Positions 9,386 to 21,520 of a stretch of DNA of 64,000 bases are shown piece by piece. This DNA is from Paraescarpia echinospica (lineage: Eukaryota; Annelida; Polychaeta; Sabellida; Siboglinidae). Under the pieces are notes generated by a model. It worked only from the letters and a program-made list of their open reading frames with translations, searched no databases and was not told where the DNA came from. Position 1 is the first letter of the stretch; every line of letters starts with the position of its first letter. The translations under genes and the position numbers were made by a program. Location of the stretch: contig CM034532.1 of NCBI GenBank assembly GCA_020002185.1, positions 44,883,006 to 44,947,005 of the forward strand, written 5' to 3'.

Positions 9386-12124
9386 GTGAGTGTGTCTTAC
9401 TACACCCACAACAGTGGCGACACCTGTAGCATGTAATGGAATCGCATGGTATGATGTAGCGGACCTGGTTCGGCTTTCTAGAAGTTCTAAAGAGCCAAAC
9501 CCTTTCACATAGAACTGATAGCTTGGTTATAAAATGTTATTATAAATTGTGCATCTTCTGCAAGATTTGTTTTATTGATGTCAAGGAAACTAGTATTTTA
9601 TATTCGGGTAAAGTGGCGTTTGACTCATAATCGAATCAATGAACTCAGAAGTTCACTTCATCATTGATGTCGCTGGATTTCAGTAATTACTGAAATTGTT
9701 AATTGACCATTTGTCATTTCCACATGCTACAAGGATTGCTACTTCCTGATATGCAGTTTTGTTATGAAAGCATGACATGAAAGTAATGGTAATTACGCTT
9801 TATGGAATTTTCATAGAATTTCTTACTGGATTTAAATGCATCAGCCAAATTGATCCCATGCTGTCCTTCTGGCTGGTTAGAACTCGCTGTTCTAATTCTA
9901 GCATAGAATGCGCATATAAATAATGTTATTACCTAATCGACCAGTATAATAATGGGAATATAGTAATATTATGACTTGTGTAGAACATTATAACGTAACA
10001 AAATGTTCCGAATTTACTGTTTGTACATGCTTAATCATAGATGGTTACTAATCATACCTGCTTTCATACTCACTTGAAACAATAAAAATGAAGATCTAAG
10101 AACAGTAAAATCGACATGGGTGCGGTTATTGAGCCATGAAACATGCAGTGAAACTACCCACGTTCCCCTTTCTGCCCATCCACCTTTCACCCTAACACTT
10201 TCTGTCCTCCCAAGTGAGTCTGCGATGATAAACGATGGTAAGCCAATGCAATGACGAATGTACAGTTAGTGCCAATAACCACAAGTGATTACGCTCCGAT
10301 TCGGATGTTTTCTACCCACCTGACGTGTGTTGTTCACATGTGATGGGGTGCCACCGGTGATTAGTGTCCTGGTTACTAATTAGCGACGTTCTTCTGAGCC
10401 AACCACGTCGGCTGCATCCAGCTGTTACTTCCCGGATCGACTGACGCCTTATATATCAGGTCGCACATTGACGTCCATGAATACGCATGCAACCACTCCC
10501 GGTTTGAATAAACGTCACACACGTATTTGGTGTGAGTTATCCGCTGGCGATTCGTGCATAAAATGCATGTGTGACTTCTGTGGGAAGATCATAAATACTC
10601 CCGCACCGTGAGCTTACTTATACTAACTGCTACTCAGGCTAGCAGCCAAGACAGAATGGTCGGCTTTCATGCAGCACTCTGCCGATTGATATGGTATCTT
10701 TACTCATGTCAGGCTGTCTGATTGCGACCATGCGGCAGGATGCTAATAGAAAGGAGTGGGTTGTTGTGGTGTTAAGATGCAACGCACGCAAACATCTGCA
10801 GAAAAAAACTATGCATTATATGTCGTTTTCCTGTTGTGGGCTTGTTAAACAAGCATGTCGTACGAGTGTTTTCTGTGCTGTCTCGTTCGGTCTACATTAG
10901 GCAGAGACTGTAGTCGGCCAGGCGAGATACAGCGTCGCCAGCAAGTGCATCAAGTTGCATCATGAGTCGCTATGACATCACAGTTACGTTAGTAGTACGT
11001 TTTTGTCGCTGTGCTAGGTTTTTCCCACCGGAACATTATGACTTCTCTGAGAAGTTGGGTGACGTCAGGATGACTGCCAGGAAACAGACATTTCCTGGAT
11101 GATTAGTTCTAGGATAGTGTCGACTTTGATGTGTTTTTGAGATTGTTGCACAGTTTTTCCGCTCAGTCAAACAGACTAAGTTCTGATTTGAACTCATCGA
11201 GCAAGCCGATACCAAGTACACTGTATGCAAATTACATATCTAACTAATACTGCACATCAATTGAACCTATCCATGACTTGTTGTTTCAAAAATGTATAGT
11301 CATCCTCAATTCAATTTTTGTCTCATCTAATTCCAAAATTGTTTTATAAAAAATATAGCTTACCGGTGTAGTTAGTATCCACCATAAAATGCTAGCTCAT
11401 TCGTGCTTATTTAATTTTGGTGTAATAACCAAAAAAACTATAAAAAGTCTACTGTGTCTGGTCAAAATCAGCCGGAAAAGGGCAAAAGTGGCTCAACCTC
11501 TTGTGTAACGTTAGGCAAGTTTCCCCCATCTAATGACCAAAGTAGTTTCTTTAAAATATATTATTTTAACAAAAGTATGCACACTTTTTTCAACGACTGC
11601 TCATAATATTTCACATGCAGCAGATGTGAACGTCAGAGAACCTGATTCGTAATAGGCTGGACGAATAGAAGAGGAAGTTTTAACCTAGAACCAGAAAAAT
11701 GTACAACTGGCAAAAAACATACAGCTAATGTAACTCAGCTTCTGATGCCATTGAAGTACTTGCTGGCGACTTCATATCTCGCCCAGCCAACTACTGTCTC
11801 CACCTAAGTGTAATCACTAAAATGTACCAAGGTTCTTGGTTGAGAAAAAATTTGAAGATAATGAAAGCAGAAGATAACGAGTAAGAGTATACCTGCAAGA
11901 AAAAGAGCAAATTCTGCGAATCGAGTCAGGGAATGGAAATGTTTTAAGACGTAGAGTGGTAGACAAACGGGTCACATGATTCCACCACTGTATGCCATTT
12001 TTTGGTGGCTTCACAGAATGAGGTTGCTGTCAGTCAAGGACGATGGACTAAAACCTGCGCATGAGTTTGTTTAGCGTGAGGAGCCATTAGCTTCATCACG
12101 AAGTTGGCAGGAAGATGTTTGTAA
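9386..12124. other. HCCS intron, 5' part
   Basis: No exon found. About 10100-11100 is richer in G, C and CpG than its surroundings. It contains a TATATATCAGG box-like stretch near 10450 and a perfect CRE palindrome TGACGTCA at 11060-11067. It could hold an enhancer or an alternative promoter, but I see no first exon with a supported donor. Confidence 0.4.
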
Positions 12125-12520
12125 TTCGGTGGCACGATAAAACACCTTGAGGACCGGGGGCTGTCCTCCTGCTGCGACTATCGTCCACCTTCACACCCAT
12201 TGCAACAGAGTTTGTCGTCTTCCGCCCTACTTATTCCGCTGTTCTTCGAGCCCCTCACCTCAGACCTGTGTGCCATGAGTGGCCCTACCAGGAGTACAAG
12301 ACTCCCAAGGCCATTGCCTGAGGGTGAAGTCTTTCCACCATGCCATGGTCGCGATCCAAGAAAATAAATATAAGCATAGCCGGATACTTGTTTACACAGC
12401 TGATTGAAGTATGGCAAGGTGGAGTGAACAAAATTGTCCAGCCAGATAGAGATCTAAACCCAGAACCTTCTGACTTAGAATCCAGTGTTCTAACCACTGT
12501 GCAGTTGCGCCATCTATATT
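12125..12520 (-). mobile_element. tRNA-derived SINE (minus orientation)
   Basis: Read on the minus strand from about 12515, the head resembles a tRNA. An A-box-like GCACAGTGGTTAGAACAC is followed by CTGGATTCTAAGTCAGAAGG and a B-box-like GGTTCTGGGTTTAGATC, closest in layout to an arginine tRNA. About 300 bases of non-tRNA body follow, ending near GGACAGCCCCCGGTCCTC at about 12145-12165. The B box has lost the GTTCGA core, so the copy is old. It lies antisense inside the HCCS intron. Two overlapping open frames across it are incidental. Confidence 0.6.
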
Positions 12521-13044
12521 TTCAATTTTTCTATCTATAGTTTCTCTCCAGTGGGATATAAATTATGTTATTTTGCTACACCTATAGCAAAACAAAGAAG
12601 GTGTATATTATTATTTGACTGATTATGTGTTACATAATGTACATGAACTTTTTTACCTAAATTGCACCCACAAGCATCTTTTCTGCATCTCTTAGCTGTC
12701 AAAAATAGATGGATTTCAGCATAAGTCGAAGTATTTCGTTGACTTTTTTCATCATCTTTTTTCATGGTTCTAAACCTGCACACGTTTTTCCATTTCATGG
12801 GTCTTGGTTTCCCAGTGCAGAAATGAAGCTTTTTCTAGGGCAGGACCTTGGAAACTGGGCTGATCTCTTTAGTCAGGGTTCTGTTCTAAGATCCTGACAT
12901 GTTTCACGGCAGAATGGACAACACACTTCTTGCAAACAGTCCTGTCATCGTACTGGTGGTGTTTATATCATGGAGAATTGGCACATATAAAAGAGGAAAA
13001 CAAAACATGCAAAAATAGCAAAATTGCATATCTATTGTTAATTC

Positions 13045-13397
13045 CTCATTTTGTGACCCGTTTGACCCATGATGCACTTTTTAACTTGTGAGTTATTTGA
13101 CGCATGCCAGTCACCTTTTGATTTAGGACTTATTTGATTCATTCCTGGCACCTTGTGACTTATTTGACTTATGCCTATCTTCTTTTGACTTGTGACTTGT
13201 TTGACACATGCCTGGCACCTTTTGACTTGTGACTTGTTTGACACATGCCTGGCACTTTTTGACTTGTGACTTATTTGACACATGCCTGGCACCTTTTGAC
13301 TTGTGACTTGTTTGACACATGCCTGGCACCTTTTGACTTGGGAGTTGTTTGACACATGCCTGGCACCTTTTGACTTGTGACTTAATTGACTCATACC
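13045..13397. repeat. 37-bp tandem repeat, about nine copies
   Basis: The unit contains ACTTGTTTGACACATGCC, then TGGCACCTTTTGACTTGTG. Because 37 is not divisible by three, the minus-strand frame cycles through SQKVPGMCQ, SKGARHVSN and SQVKRCQACVK every three units and stays open for over 110 codons. This is a minisatellite in the HCCS intron, not a protein. Outer copies are more divergent than central ones. Confidence 0.92.
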
Positions 13398-13727
13398 ATA
13401 TCATCCTCCTGTCTATAGCCCTGTCCAGAAAAATAAATAATTCTATAACATGTATACAGTAACAGTTATAATATTTTGATCATAAAGTATACATGTTTTG
13501 TCAGATTTGAGTAACGAATATTTAAATAGTGATGGCGTAACATTTCTGCCATTCAATAAAAACATAATAAATGTGCATTAATGCTGCAGGCCGGGACACA
13601 AATAAAACTGCTACATAAGATTGCTGTCTGTTATATCTCACCAGATGATTGTAGAGTGTTACAACTAGGAAGTAGTTGTGTGCAAAAACTAAAAAAACAT
13701 TAAAACATTCATGAAATGCTGTTGCAG

Positions 13728-13823
13728 AGAATATGCACAAGCTGGCACGATGCCAAAACTGAAGAGTTTCGGAGGAAAGGCAACCAAGTATTCCCCACGA
13801 GCCAGATTCAGGCATTTGATCGG
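13728..13823 (+). CDS. HCCS: Holocytochrome c synthase, penultimate exon
   Basis: The exon follows CTGTTGCAG and ends ATCGG/GTAAGG. Its first base completes the Lys codon of the previous exon. It then reads EYAQAGTMPKLKSFGGKATK followed by YSPRARFRHLIG. The PKLKSFGGKA and YSPRAR motifs are hallmarks of HCCS. It is 96 bases long, enters in phase 2 and leaves in phase 2, fitting both neighbours. The intron before it is 4.3 kb and the one after it 668 bases. Confidence 0.93.
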
Positions 13824-14491
13824 GTAAGGATCTTTGAAACATGAGTGTTACAAACCTTACATTTAAAAGATATACCTACAAGATCATGGCCAGTGAATTA
13901 TATTCTGACCAATAGAAAACAGTGTAAAAATTTGAATATGCAAAACCTAACTTTAAACGGTGCCCTTATAACGATGACAACTAAATTAGGGTTTGTTCAG
14001 AGAAAACAGCTTCAGGAATAACAACTATAAGCTTATAAAATGGTTGGATTTGACAGATCCAGCACAGTGCTGCACTCTGGTGGATTAGCAAACTCACGTT
14101 ATATCTTGTTAAAAGGGAGTCAGTCCGGTCCTCTACCATGAATTATCCAGTGTACTAATTTGTGACAGGAAGTCTGCAGTGTTGAAAGTGGGAAAACGGG
14201 AAATGACTGGACATCTAAGGGTACTGCGGTTGACTCGGTCCACTTTGGCGATATTGCTAATAAAGCATGTTTTGGAACTGGATGTTTTTTTACCATTTGA
14301 ACATCCTGCAAGGTTGAAACTTTCAACTCGTGAACATTATTACAGGCTTACTAAACACGATTTGGTGGGCAGTGTATCTTCAACATATTAATGATAGTGT
14401 TAAGTACATTATATTAAATTTAAGTAAAAAAACTAGGAAAGAATCTTATGAATTGTATTTTAAGGTAACGTTTGTTTTTTGATTGGCTTAG

Positions 14492-14738
14492 CTACGAGCT
14501 TCCGTTTGACCGTCACGATTGGCTGGTGGACCGCAATGGCTTCATTGTACGATACGTCATCGATTACTACGACGGGGGCAAGGTCGATCCCAGCAACTAC
14601 GAATTCTCATTGCTCGATGTACGTCCGGCATTCGACTCTTCCATGGCACTCTGGGATAGAATGAAGGTCACCTGGTGGCGATGGACGAATGGAAGACGAG
14701 CTGACCCTGTCATGGATGTAGCGGAAGAAAAGTCATAA
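14492..14738 (+). CDS. HCCS: Holocytochrome c synthase, terminal coding exon
   Basis: The exon begins after GATTGGCTTAG; its first base completes a Gly codon. It reads [16 protein letters not shown], then [24 protein letters not shown] and [15 protein letters not shown]. The [25 protein letters not shown] and WDRMK motifs are invariant or nearly so in HCCS. A TAA follows at 14736-14738 after a short acidic tail ([12 protein letters not shown]) slightly longer than the vertebrate C-terminus. The catalytic half of the enzyme is intact in this window, with no frameshift. Confidence 0.96.
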
Positions 14739-15558
14739 ACAAATTTTAAAGACACCAAATATGGTGTTAAATGCTATGCAGACGTGGTCCCAGGGATGTT
14801 ATACAGTAACCTGTTCTTTTGTGGGCATGGTGGTTTGTTTAAAATACACATTGTTAGGATCTGGAAGAAGTGGACAATTATCTCTTTAGTCCCACTTTCT
14901 TAAATGTGGTGTTGTGTTTTATTCAAAGTGTTCTGTGGGGATGTAGTAGAAAAAACCCTAGTCAATGAAGTGGACTTAAACACTGTAACTTAAAACACAT
15001 ACAAGTACAGCAAGTGGAATAAAGGTGTTACCTAATCTAAGTTTTAAGTAACATGTGTAGAATAAATAATGACTAACAAGAGGAATTTTAAATAAGTACT
15101 ATGCATCAGTTATGCCTGGTAGTTGTAAAGAGTCATGCCGTTGTTTCTTGGAAGTTGTAGGTTGGAACTAGAATGCTGTGCTTCATTTCTAGTATATAAT
15201 TTGTTCAGTAACATATTTTAATGTATTTCGTTAGTCTAATTTGAATTAATTGTTTTGCAACAAAAGTAGAAACACAGTTTTCTGCAAGAGACAATGGAGA
15301 GTTTTAAGAATGCACATATTTTATATTGAAACCTAGATGTAACATTACGGTTTTTGCCTACCTAGTTAAATAGGTTTACACAATGGACACTTTTTTCAAA
15401 TAATAATACCAGTTATATATTGTCCTTTCACTATTTAATAATAACTTTAAATAATGTGACTCTGTGGATACACATAGGACAAGTAGTACATATCATGTTG
15501 ATAGTTCTGCCTTCCCAATTAACTGTTTCACATGCTCATGTAATTTTTTGTAAATAAA
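14739..15558 (+). other. Probable HCCS 3' UTR with candidate poly(A) signals
   Basis: No open frame of interest follows the stop codon. Canonical AATAAA hexamers occur at 15018-15023, 15061-15066 and 15553-15558, so several 3' ends are possible. Which one is used cannot be told from the sequence. Confidence 0.5.
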
Positions 15559-17460
15559 ACCATTCTCATGACAAATATTGTACATGGTTTTTTTTTACTT
15601 ACACTACCCTGTTTATAATATAAAGATACATAATGTGATATTTACCTAGGTTTTTAATTAACCAATCATCTTTACGAGTCTGCTGAACATTTCTCGATTG
15701 TACACGCACAAATTTTTATTTTGTAACAGTTGAACTGCAGTAATTAAAAAATTTTGGTTTCCGTAAGATGTTTGTAAATATCTTTGTGAAAGAAAGAGTA
15801 AATTAACATAATATACTTTTTCATTACCTGATCGTGCAGCTTAGCTTTAAGTCAAAATTACTTGGAACCAGAGCTAATATAAGAATGACAGGTATGTTAT
15901 ATCTGCATTGTGGATTTAGTTTTAAGTTCTACACCAGGTGGCAGAACCCTGTTTGCAAATAGCCCTCAGGTGGCGGCAACGCGCGGCATTTGCTGGTGTG
16001 GCACAGCTGGTCGGTTAAGCTGTCAGAAACGGCAACACCCGGTAGGTTATTGTCCTTGTAGCTTGGGTGTTAGTGGGAAGTGGATTCGGGTGGGCGCAGT
16101 TTGCTGAAGTGTCATTACACAGTATGATTAATGTGATAATTAGTAGCATGTATGTCCCATACGTCCAGTATGGGGAAGTTGAGTTTTCCTGCCCATTATA
16201 ATATAAATTTATTAGTGTACTGCCTCGGCACAGAACATAGTTATATTTACAAATTACAAAGAAATTCCTTGAGTTTTGTTGTATTGGCTTTAGACAAGTT
16301 TAGTGCACACTCGCTAAGCCGGCCTAAGACTAAGTTTAAGACACTGAGTCTGCAATATACATGTAACATAATGTTGTTATGCGCTTTGTATTTGGAGTTA
16401 CTGCCCCTGAACAAGTTAGAAACAATGGTAAACAATGCAAGTTTAATGTCTAAAGTGTTTGCAACTGATGCATGGCAAGAATATACAACCAAGTTAAACA
16501 AAGCAGACAAAACATGCAAACATACAATGCAGCATTGTAAACCATGTAAATGAAGCATGTGTAACCATTGACAACAAACAAACACCCATATAATAATTCT
16601 AAAAAGTATTGTAACAAGAATAAAATAATCTAACATGTACATATTCTGCTATGATAAAGGGAATTAAACCAAAACTTCAAGGAATGCATTATAGGTATGG
16701 TCATGCATGTATAGATGTATTAATGTTATCAGACTTTTCAGAGCATCTTTACAGCTCACACTAAATTTCTTTTTTTAACTTGTGCAAAATAAATGGAACA
16801 AACAAATAACAAAAAAATTATAAAATTACATAGGCCCTTACTAGAAAAACATAAGTAAAGTAGAACTATCAAACAAAAAATGTCATTGTAACAAATTGCA
16901 TGAAAGCAAAACAAGCTGATTAATAAGTGTATACAACAGGCTATGACCCATCAAACATTTATGGTTGATCTACTTATGTAATTTGGTGAGCACTCTAAAA
17001 TGTTCGGGTTATCAGAATAGCTTCACAGTTTAGTTCTGCAGTGTATCCAGGGTAGGTAACAGGTAGGATAGTTAGATATCGGTTGCCTGGCAACTTATTG
17101 TGCAGTTGACACATCTATAATGCACCATGACATTACTATGGGAGAACCGTTGCAACGGCTGAACGACGTAATCCATAAACCGGTTCCAATCAATACCATC
17201 ACAATACGACATCAGCGAGTATTTGTGCACAAAATGATGGCAATTGTAACATCTTTGACAAATTGAAGAGCTACACACAATTTTTAAATGTCAACATTGT
17301 CTGTAGGACTACTGGAAAAACTGAAAAGTTTTACATTAATTAGGAAAATGACAATGCTGTAAATTTATGGCAAGATGAAATGCAGCAGAACATTGCATCT
17401 TGTGAATGCATTTTCTGGCTAGTTACTGGCATATTATATTCTGATAATTCACGATACCAA
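15559..17460. other. Intergenic, no recognised gene
   Basis: AT-rich sequence. A 133-codon open frame at 16152-16553 and a similar one on the opposite strand overlap each other, lack family resemblance and have composition expected of chance frames. Confidence 0.5.
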
Positions 17461-17546
17461 ACAGGTCTGCTAGGAAGTAAAGTGTAAAGCGCTTTGAGCA
17501 GTCCTAAGGACTGGATACTGTTCTATATAAGAACTTACCTACCTTT
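17461..17546 (+). mobile_element. SINE/LINE 3' tail, copy 1 of 3
   Basis: Contains AACAGGTCTGCTAGG, GTGTAAAGCGCTTTGAGCAG, TCCTAAGGACTGGATACTG and CTATATAAGAACTT. This resembles the conserved 3' tail of L2-like LINEs and the SINEs that borrow it (GTAAAGCGCTTTG...CTATATAA). Two further copies are at 54740 and 62093. Confidence 0.7.
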
Positions 17547-19433
17547 ATACCAAAATGTTACAATAACATATTTTGTTTGTTATCATGTTACAAGAGATAT
17601 TAAATCCTGACAACTTCTTGACTATGTTCCCAAGCCATTTTAGTTATAACAATATTTTATACTGGGGTCAGACTGATATTAATGACAGCACTAAACAGTG
17701 AAGAAATATTTATCCAACAACAGTCATGACTGTCTAAGGTACTGACAGTTCCACAAAACTGAGTATTTTGCAGTTCTAAACAAATCTAGTGATAAGAGAC
17801 AGTATTTACATCAAATGGAGGTATAATAAGAATATTTAGTTTGCTAGTTTGCCAAATCTTGGTTGACTAACAATGTTTGTGTAACTGAAAGGTGAATTTA
17901 GACATATGTTGATCCCATGGTAAAAGGGACCATCCTATATCTATAAGTTAATATTTAGACCAAACTTGAACATGGCTATCGTTGGCTGAGTGACAACACA
18001 GTTCATCTAGTAAACATCGGATGGATCAAAACATATTAAATATCCAGTTAATGCGATCCTTATTAATCCCAATCGCAAACATAGCAGTCATGACCATACA
18101 ACCGTGAGAATGCTTTTAAGGATATTTGACACTGCTGCCCACACCACACCCTTGAGTAAACAACGGATCACACCTATAAGTGATGAGAGGTGACAGTGTT
18201 TGCCAAGAGTAGTTCAAAGGTCAGAAGAAATGGGTCCAATTGCATCCCTGATCAATAAGTGCTTTGAAGATCAACAAGTCTAACAATGGGCGGTGTGTGA
18301 TGGTTTAACCACCAGCATTTCTTATGTTGACAATCCAGCATCAATCATCCCTGGGACAGGTGCGGAAATGCACAGGTATGACGACCTATGTTTAATGAAG
18401 CACGACAGTCGACCAACCGTGCCTTCATCAGTTGCATAGCTACGGCTACCTGCATCCACCAAAGCATAACCGCTTGTTGTTTTTACACCAAAGTTGTTCA
18501 CTTCTGCATGAGCTAATGGGTCTTTTTGTTTGGTTAATGCACTAACATAAATATTTTTTCTAAACTGGTCATGCACCCACCTTAATAAAACCAGAATTCT
18601 ACACGAATTATAGTTTAAAATGTATAAAATTGGCCATATGTGACAGGTCACAACAGTTCAGACCATAAGGTACTTGCATGTCACAAAAACTGAGGATATG
18701 ACAAAATGCATTCGCAGGGCTGAAATTCTAGATTGTTTTTTCATTATTAAATAAACAATTTACTACTAGTTGTAGTTTGAATAACACAATTTGGAATTAT
18801 TATCTTTAAAAAGTGTTTTGATATGTGTTTTCAAGTAACTTTGAAGTTAAGTATATTATTTGAAACAAAAACTTCAATGTCATCTGTCTCAAAACTTGAA
18901 TTCTTTGGGTGGGTCAATACAACAACCCATAACTTTGTAACACATTTATTTACATGATTGACACTGATACCATTGTAAAGCTGAACTGTTCTGCTTTAAC
19001 ATGATTCTAAGAAATTAATACTGCCAAATTGCATCTTGAGGTGTGAACCATCATGACCTGTCATATACTGGCATTGAGATTAATGGTACCGTTGGCTAAC
19101 AAAACATTACTGTTTTGTGATGTTATCATTCACATCTCCATCTATTAAAACAATTTCTTTTTAACATATCAATGATATTAATTACCTTGTAGAGACTTTC
19201 ATCATTGTATCAGGCAGACTTCATCAGTAAATACTATTATGATGTCTAATGACGTAATTATACATTTTTTTTAGATATATCGTAGTTGCCCTTGTCTAGA
19301 GTGAGTGGATATGAAAGCCCAAAACACCAATCAATCGAGACGAGGGCATCTATGGTCCCTCACATGCCTACAATGTACTGATGAAGTTTATGTAGCATGC
19401 ACACGAACACCTCTGCAAGATAATTAACACTTA
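17547..19433. other. Intergenic, no supported gene
   Basis: The minus-strand frame at 18322-18530 reads in part AEVNNFGVKTTSGYALVDAG and looks somewhat protein-like, but it has no clear splice sites or family match. A TTTATT at about 18946 would be a minus-strand AATAAA and could end the mRNA of the ER thioredoxin-like gene. Confidence 0.4.
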
Positions 19434-19545
19434 GGATATGTTAAAAAGAAATTGTTTGAATAAAAATGAACTAACCTCTCAAGGATAATAAACATCTTGG
19501 ATATGTCAAAAAGAAATTATGTGAATAAAAATGAACTATCCTGAA
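19434..19545. repeat. Tandem duplication, unit about 65 bp
   Basis: GGATATGTTAAAAAGAAATT, followed by a segment ending GAATAAAAATGAACTAACCT, is repeated 65 bases later with a few substitutions. It lies just 3' of the stop codon of the minus-strand ER thioredoxin-like gene, so it is probably in its 3' UTR. Confidence 0.75.
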
Positions 19546-19560
19546 GAATCAATAATCCAT

Positions 19561-19979
19561 CTACAGTTCTTCCTTGCCCTTGCTCAAGTTGTCCGTCACC
19601 ACTTTTATATCAAACCTCTCCTCCTGTCTCTTCAGTACATCGCTCATAGTCGCAACCACCTCCTTATTCGACTGGTTATCCCCCAGCAACAAGTGTCGAT
19701 ACATGTTATTGGTGGCAAACAGGAACTTCAACATGTTGGGGTAGTTCATCTCTCCCATGGCGTCTTTGTCGAACACTGCTGCGCTTGTCCCTGGCCCTTT
19801 CTGTGCCACAGTCATCTCTGTGTTGATGAGGACAAGGAAGACAGGGAGATCGAGGTAGTGACTCGTCAGACCAAGCGCCTTCAGATCCTCAGTTGATGGG
19901 TTTGACATGATGCCAAAGTGGAAGTATTCATCGAAGTGAATCGCCAGAGCCTTGATCAGCGGCGGAACTTGAGTCTCGC
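19561..19979 (-). CDS. ER thioredoxin-fold protein lacking CxxC, exon 3 (C-terminal)
   Basis: On the minus strand the exon follows GTGCACACAG and its first two bases complete a Ser codon started in exon 2, giving AILLTSETQVPPLIKALAIH across the junction. It encodes a second thioredoxin-like unit (PPLIKALAIHFDEYFHFGIM, then SHYLDLPVFLVLINTEM). It ends SKGKEEL with TAG at 19561-19563. KEEL is a known variant of the KDEL ER-retrieval signal, as in ERp72. No CxxC occurs in this exon. Confidence 0.88.
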
Positions 19980-20845
19980 CTGTGTGCACAAAAAGTAGAT
20001 GTCTAGAATTAACACTGTGCACGTTGCCGAAATGTTACAATTAAGTCTGCATTACGTTAACATTATAAACTATTGATAAGGATAACAATGTTACAATTGT
20101 AAAATTGTAATCAATGATAATCATGGTACTTGTAAATAAACATTTAAATAGTCATCTAACAGAACTTTTTAGTTTACATAATTGTAATTACTTCATTTTA
20201 CACAAATGTCTGTTCTGTGGAGACATGTTGAGCACGTTTACTACATTGTTATTTTATTAATCATCATAGATCTTCATATGAAAACCTTATAAAATTGTAC
20301 ATCCAGTGAGCCGTTTTAATGCAGAATTGTAAGGATTTCCTTCAAAATGTTCGTTATGAATACTTATCCATTCTATTTATGCCCTCTGTTGGTAGTGGGG
20401 GAAGTAGACATGGAAAGATGCGGCATGAGAGGAGGTGGAAAGCCATGGAAGGTGACAGTGGGCTGAGTGGGGAGGCACTGAGTGAGCCAAAGGGGGCAGT
20501 GATAAAGGGGCAGTGACAAGAAGCAGGTGGGGAGGTATAACAAGAGGTGGGTAGATATGTAAAACAGGGTAGGGAGAAAAGTTAGGAAACAGAATGAGAT
20601 TCATAAATGCGGGGAGGAACTTGAGGAAGCAATGATAGGGATAAGGGATGCAGAGACAGACTGGAGTGTAACTGTGTTGATAAAAGTGGTTTCAGCGTTG
20701 GTTGCATGGCAACAAGGACAAAACAAAATAGAATGTTGATCTAGATAGTGTAATAAGATAAGCCTCCCCCAACACACTACTGATCAAATACACTACTTGT
20801 TATCAAGCAAGTAGCCAATCTCCACCACTCCAAATGTATCCTTAC

Positions 20846-21071
20846 TTGTGAGCAAAATAGCTGGGAACTTTGAAGGTGATGCCATGTAGCAGGTCATGAG
20901 GAAGTCATTCAGTGCACTTGCCGAGAGTTTATGTGTGAGATCTGGCAAGGAGGCAACTGCCTTTGCCTTCGCCTCCATTGGCGTAGTCACTGCCACAACT
21001 TTGTTCTTCTTCCACTCGGCAGATCCATAGGGAAACACCACCGCATTCGGAGTTCCCACGGATGTCACGTT
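20846..21071 (-). CDS. ER thioredoxin-fold protein lacking CxxC, exon 2
   Basis: The acceptor is TATTTCCTCCAG before 21071 and the donor is CTCACAA/GTAAGG at 20846. The 226-base exon enters in phase 0 and leaves in phase 1. It reads NVTSVGTPNAVVFPYGSAEW at its start. TP in VGTPNAVVF sits where thioredoxins carry the cis-proline (G-P-T-hydrophobic). NVT is an N-glycosylation sequon. It continues LPDLTHKLSASALNDFLM and ends PSKFPAILLT, the start of a second beta-alpha unit like those in PDI-family proteins. If the donor is ignored, the frame stops within 18 codons, which supports the splice. Confidence 0.88.
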
Positions 21072-21520
21072 CTGGAGGAAATATTTATGTATATATGTAT
21101 TTTGTTCTAAATGTCAAAATGCAGCTTTTATCACTGGCTAGTCACATCTTGCTAAGGATAAACACACACATAGACATGCACACACCCTAGTTATTATCAT
21201 TAAATTAATAAACATACAAACTACTGTTTTTCATAGCAATGACTGTGGATTGATAATGTACAGTAAAGTAATCAACGGTTAAAGATCTCACCATGAATGT
21301 GATCTGGAAAGGCTTCATTGCATTTGAAAGTTGACGGTAGTATTTAATTGTGTAATTCTGAATCTAATGAATGTCAATTAAGCCATTGTCATAAAGCCTT
21401 TAATAAAGGCCACTAATCAGGACAGAAGTGACATGACCCACACACCAAAAATGTGGACTTATGATTTTTCGTTTGGATAACAACAGTGCCAGGTAATTAG
21501 AAAATACTGACTGTACTCAC

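Noticed and set aside
12440..12520. Functional tRNA gene on the minus strand
   Set aside because: B box lacks the GTTCGA core, acceptor stem does not pair, and it continues into a SINE body.
13038..13404. 118-codon minus-strand frame with VPGMCQ / KSKGARHVSN repeats
   Set aside because: It is the 37-bp minisatellite read through three frames in turn; no start context, no domain.
16152..16642. Overlapping 133- and 131-codon frames on opposite strands
   Set aside because: No splice sites, domains or codon pattern; AT-rich intergenic DNA where such frames are expected.
20793..20845. Read-through of the ER protein's middle exon to a stop at 20793
   Set aside because: A consensus donor at 20845 and a phase-matched exon at 19979 give continuous PDI-like sequence (AILLTSETQVPPL).
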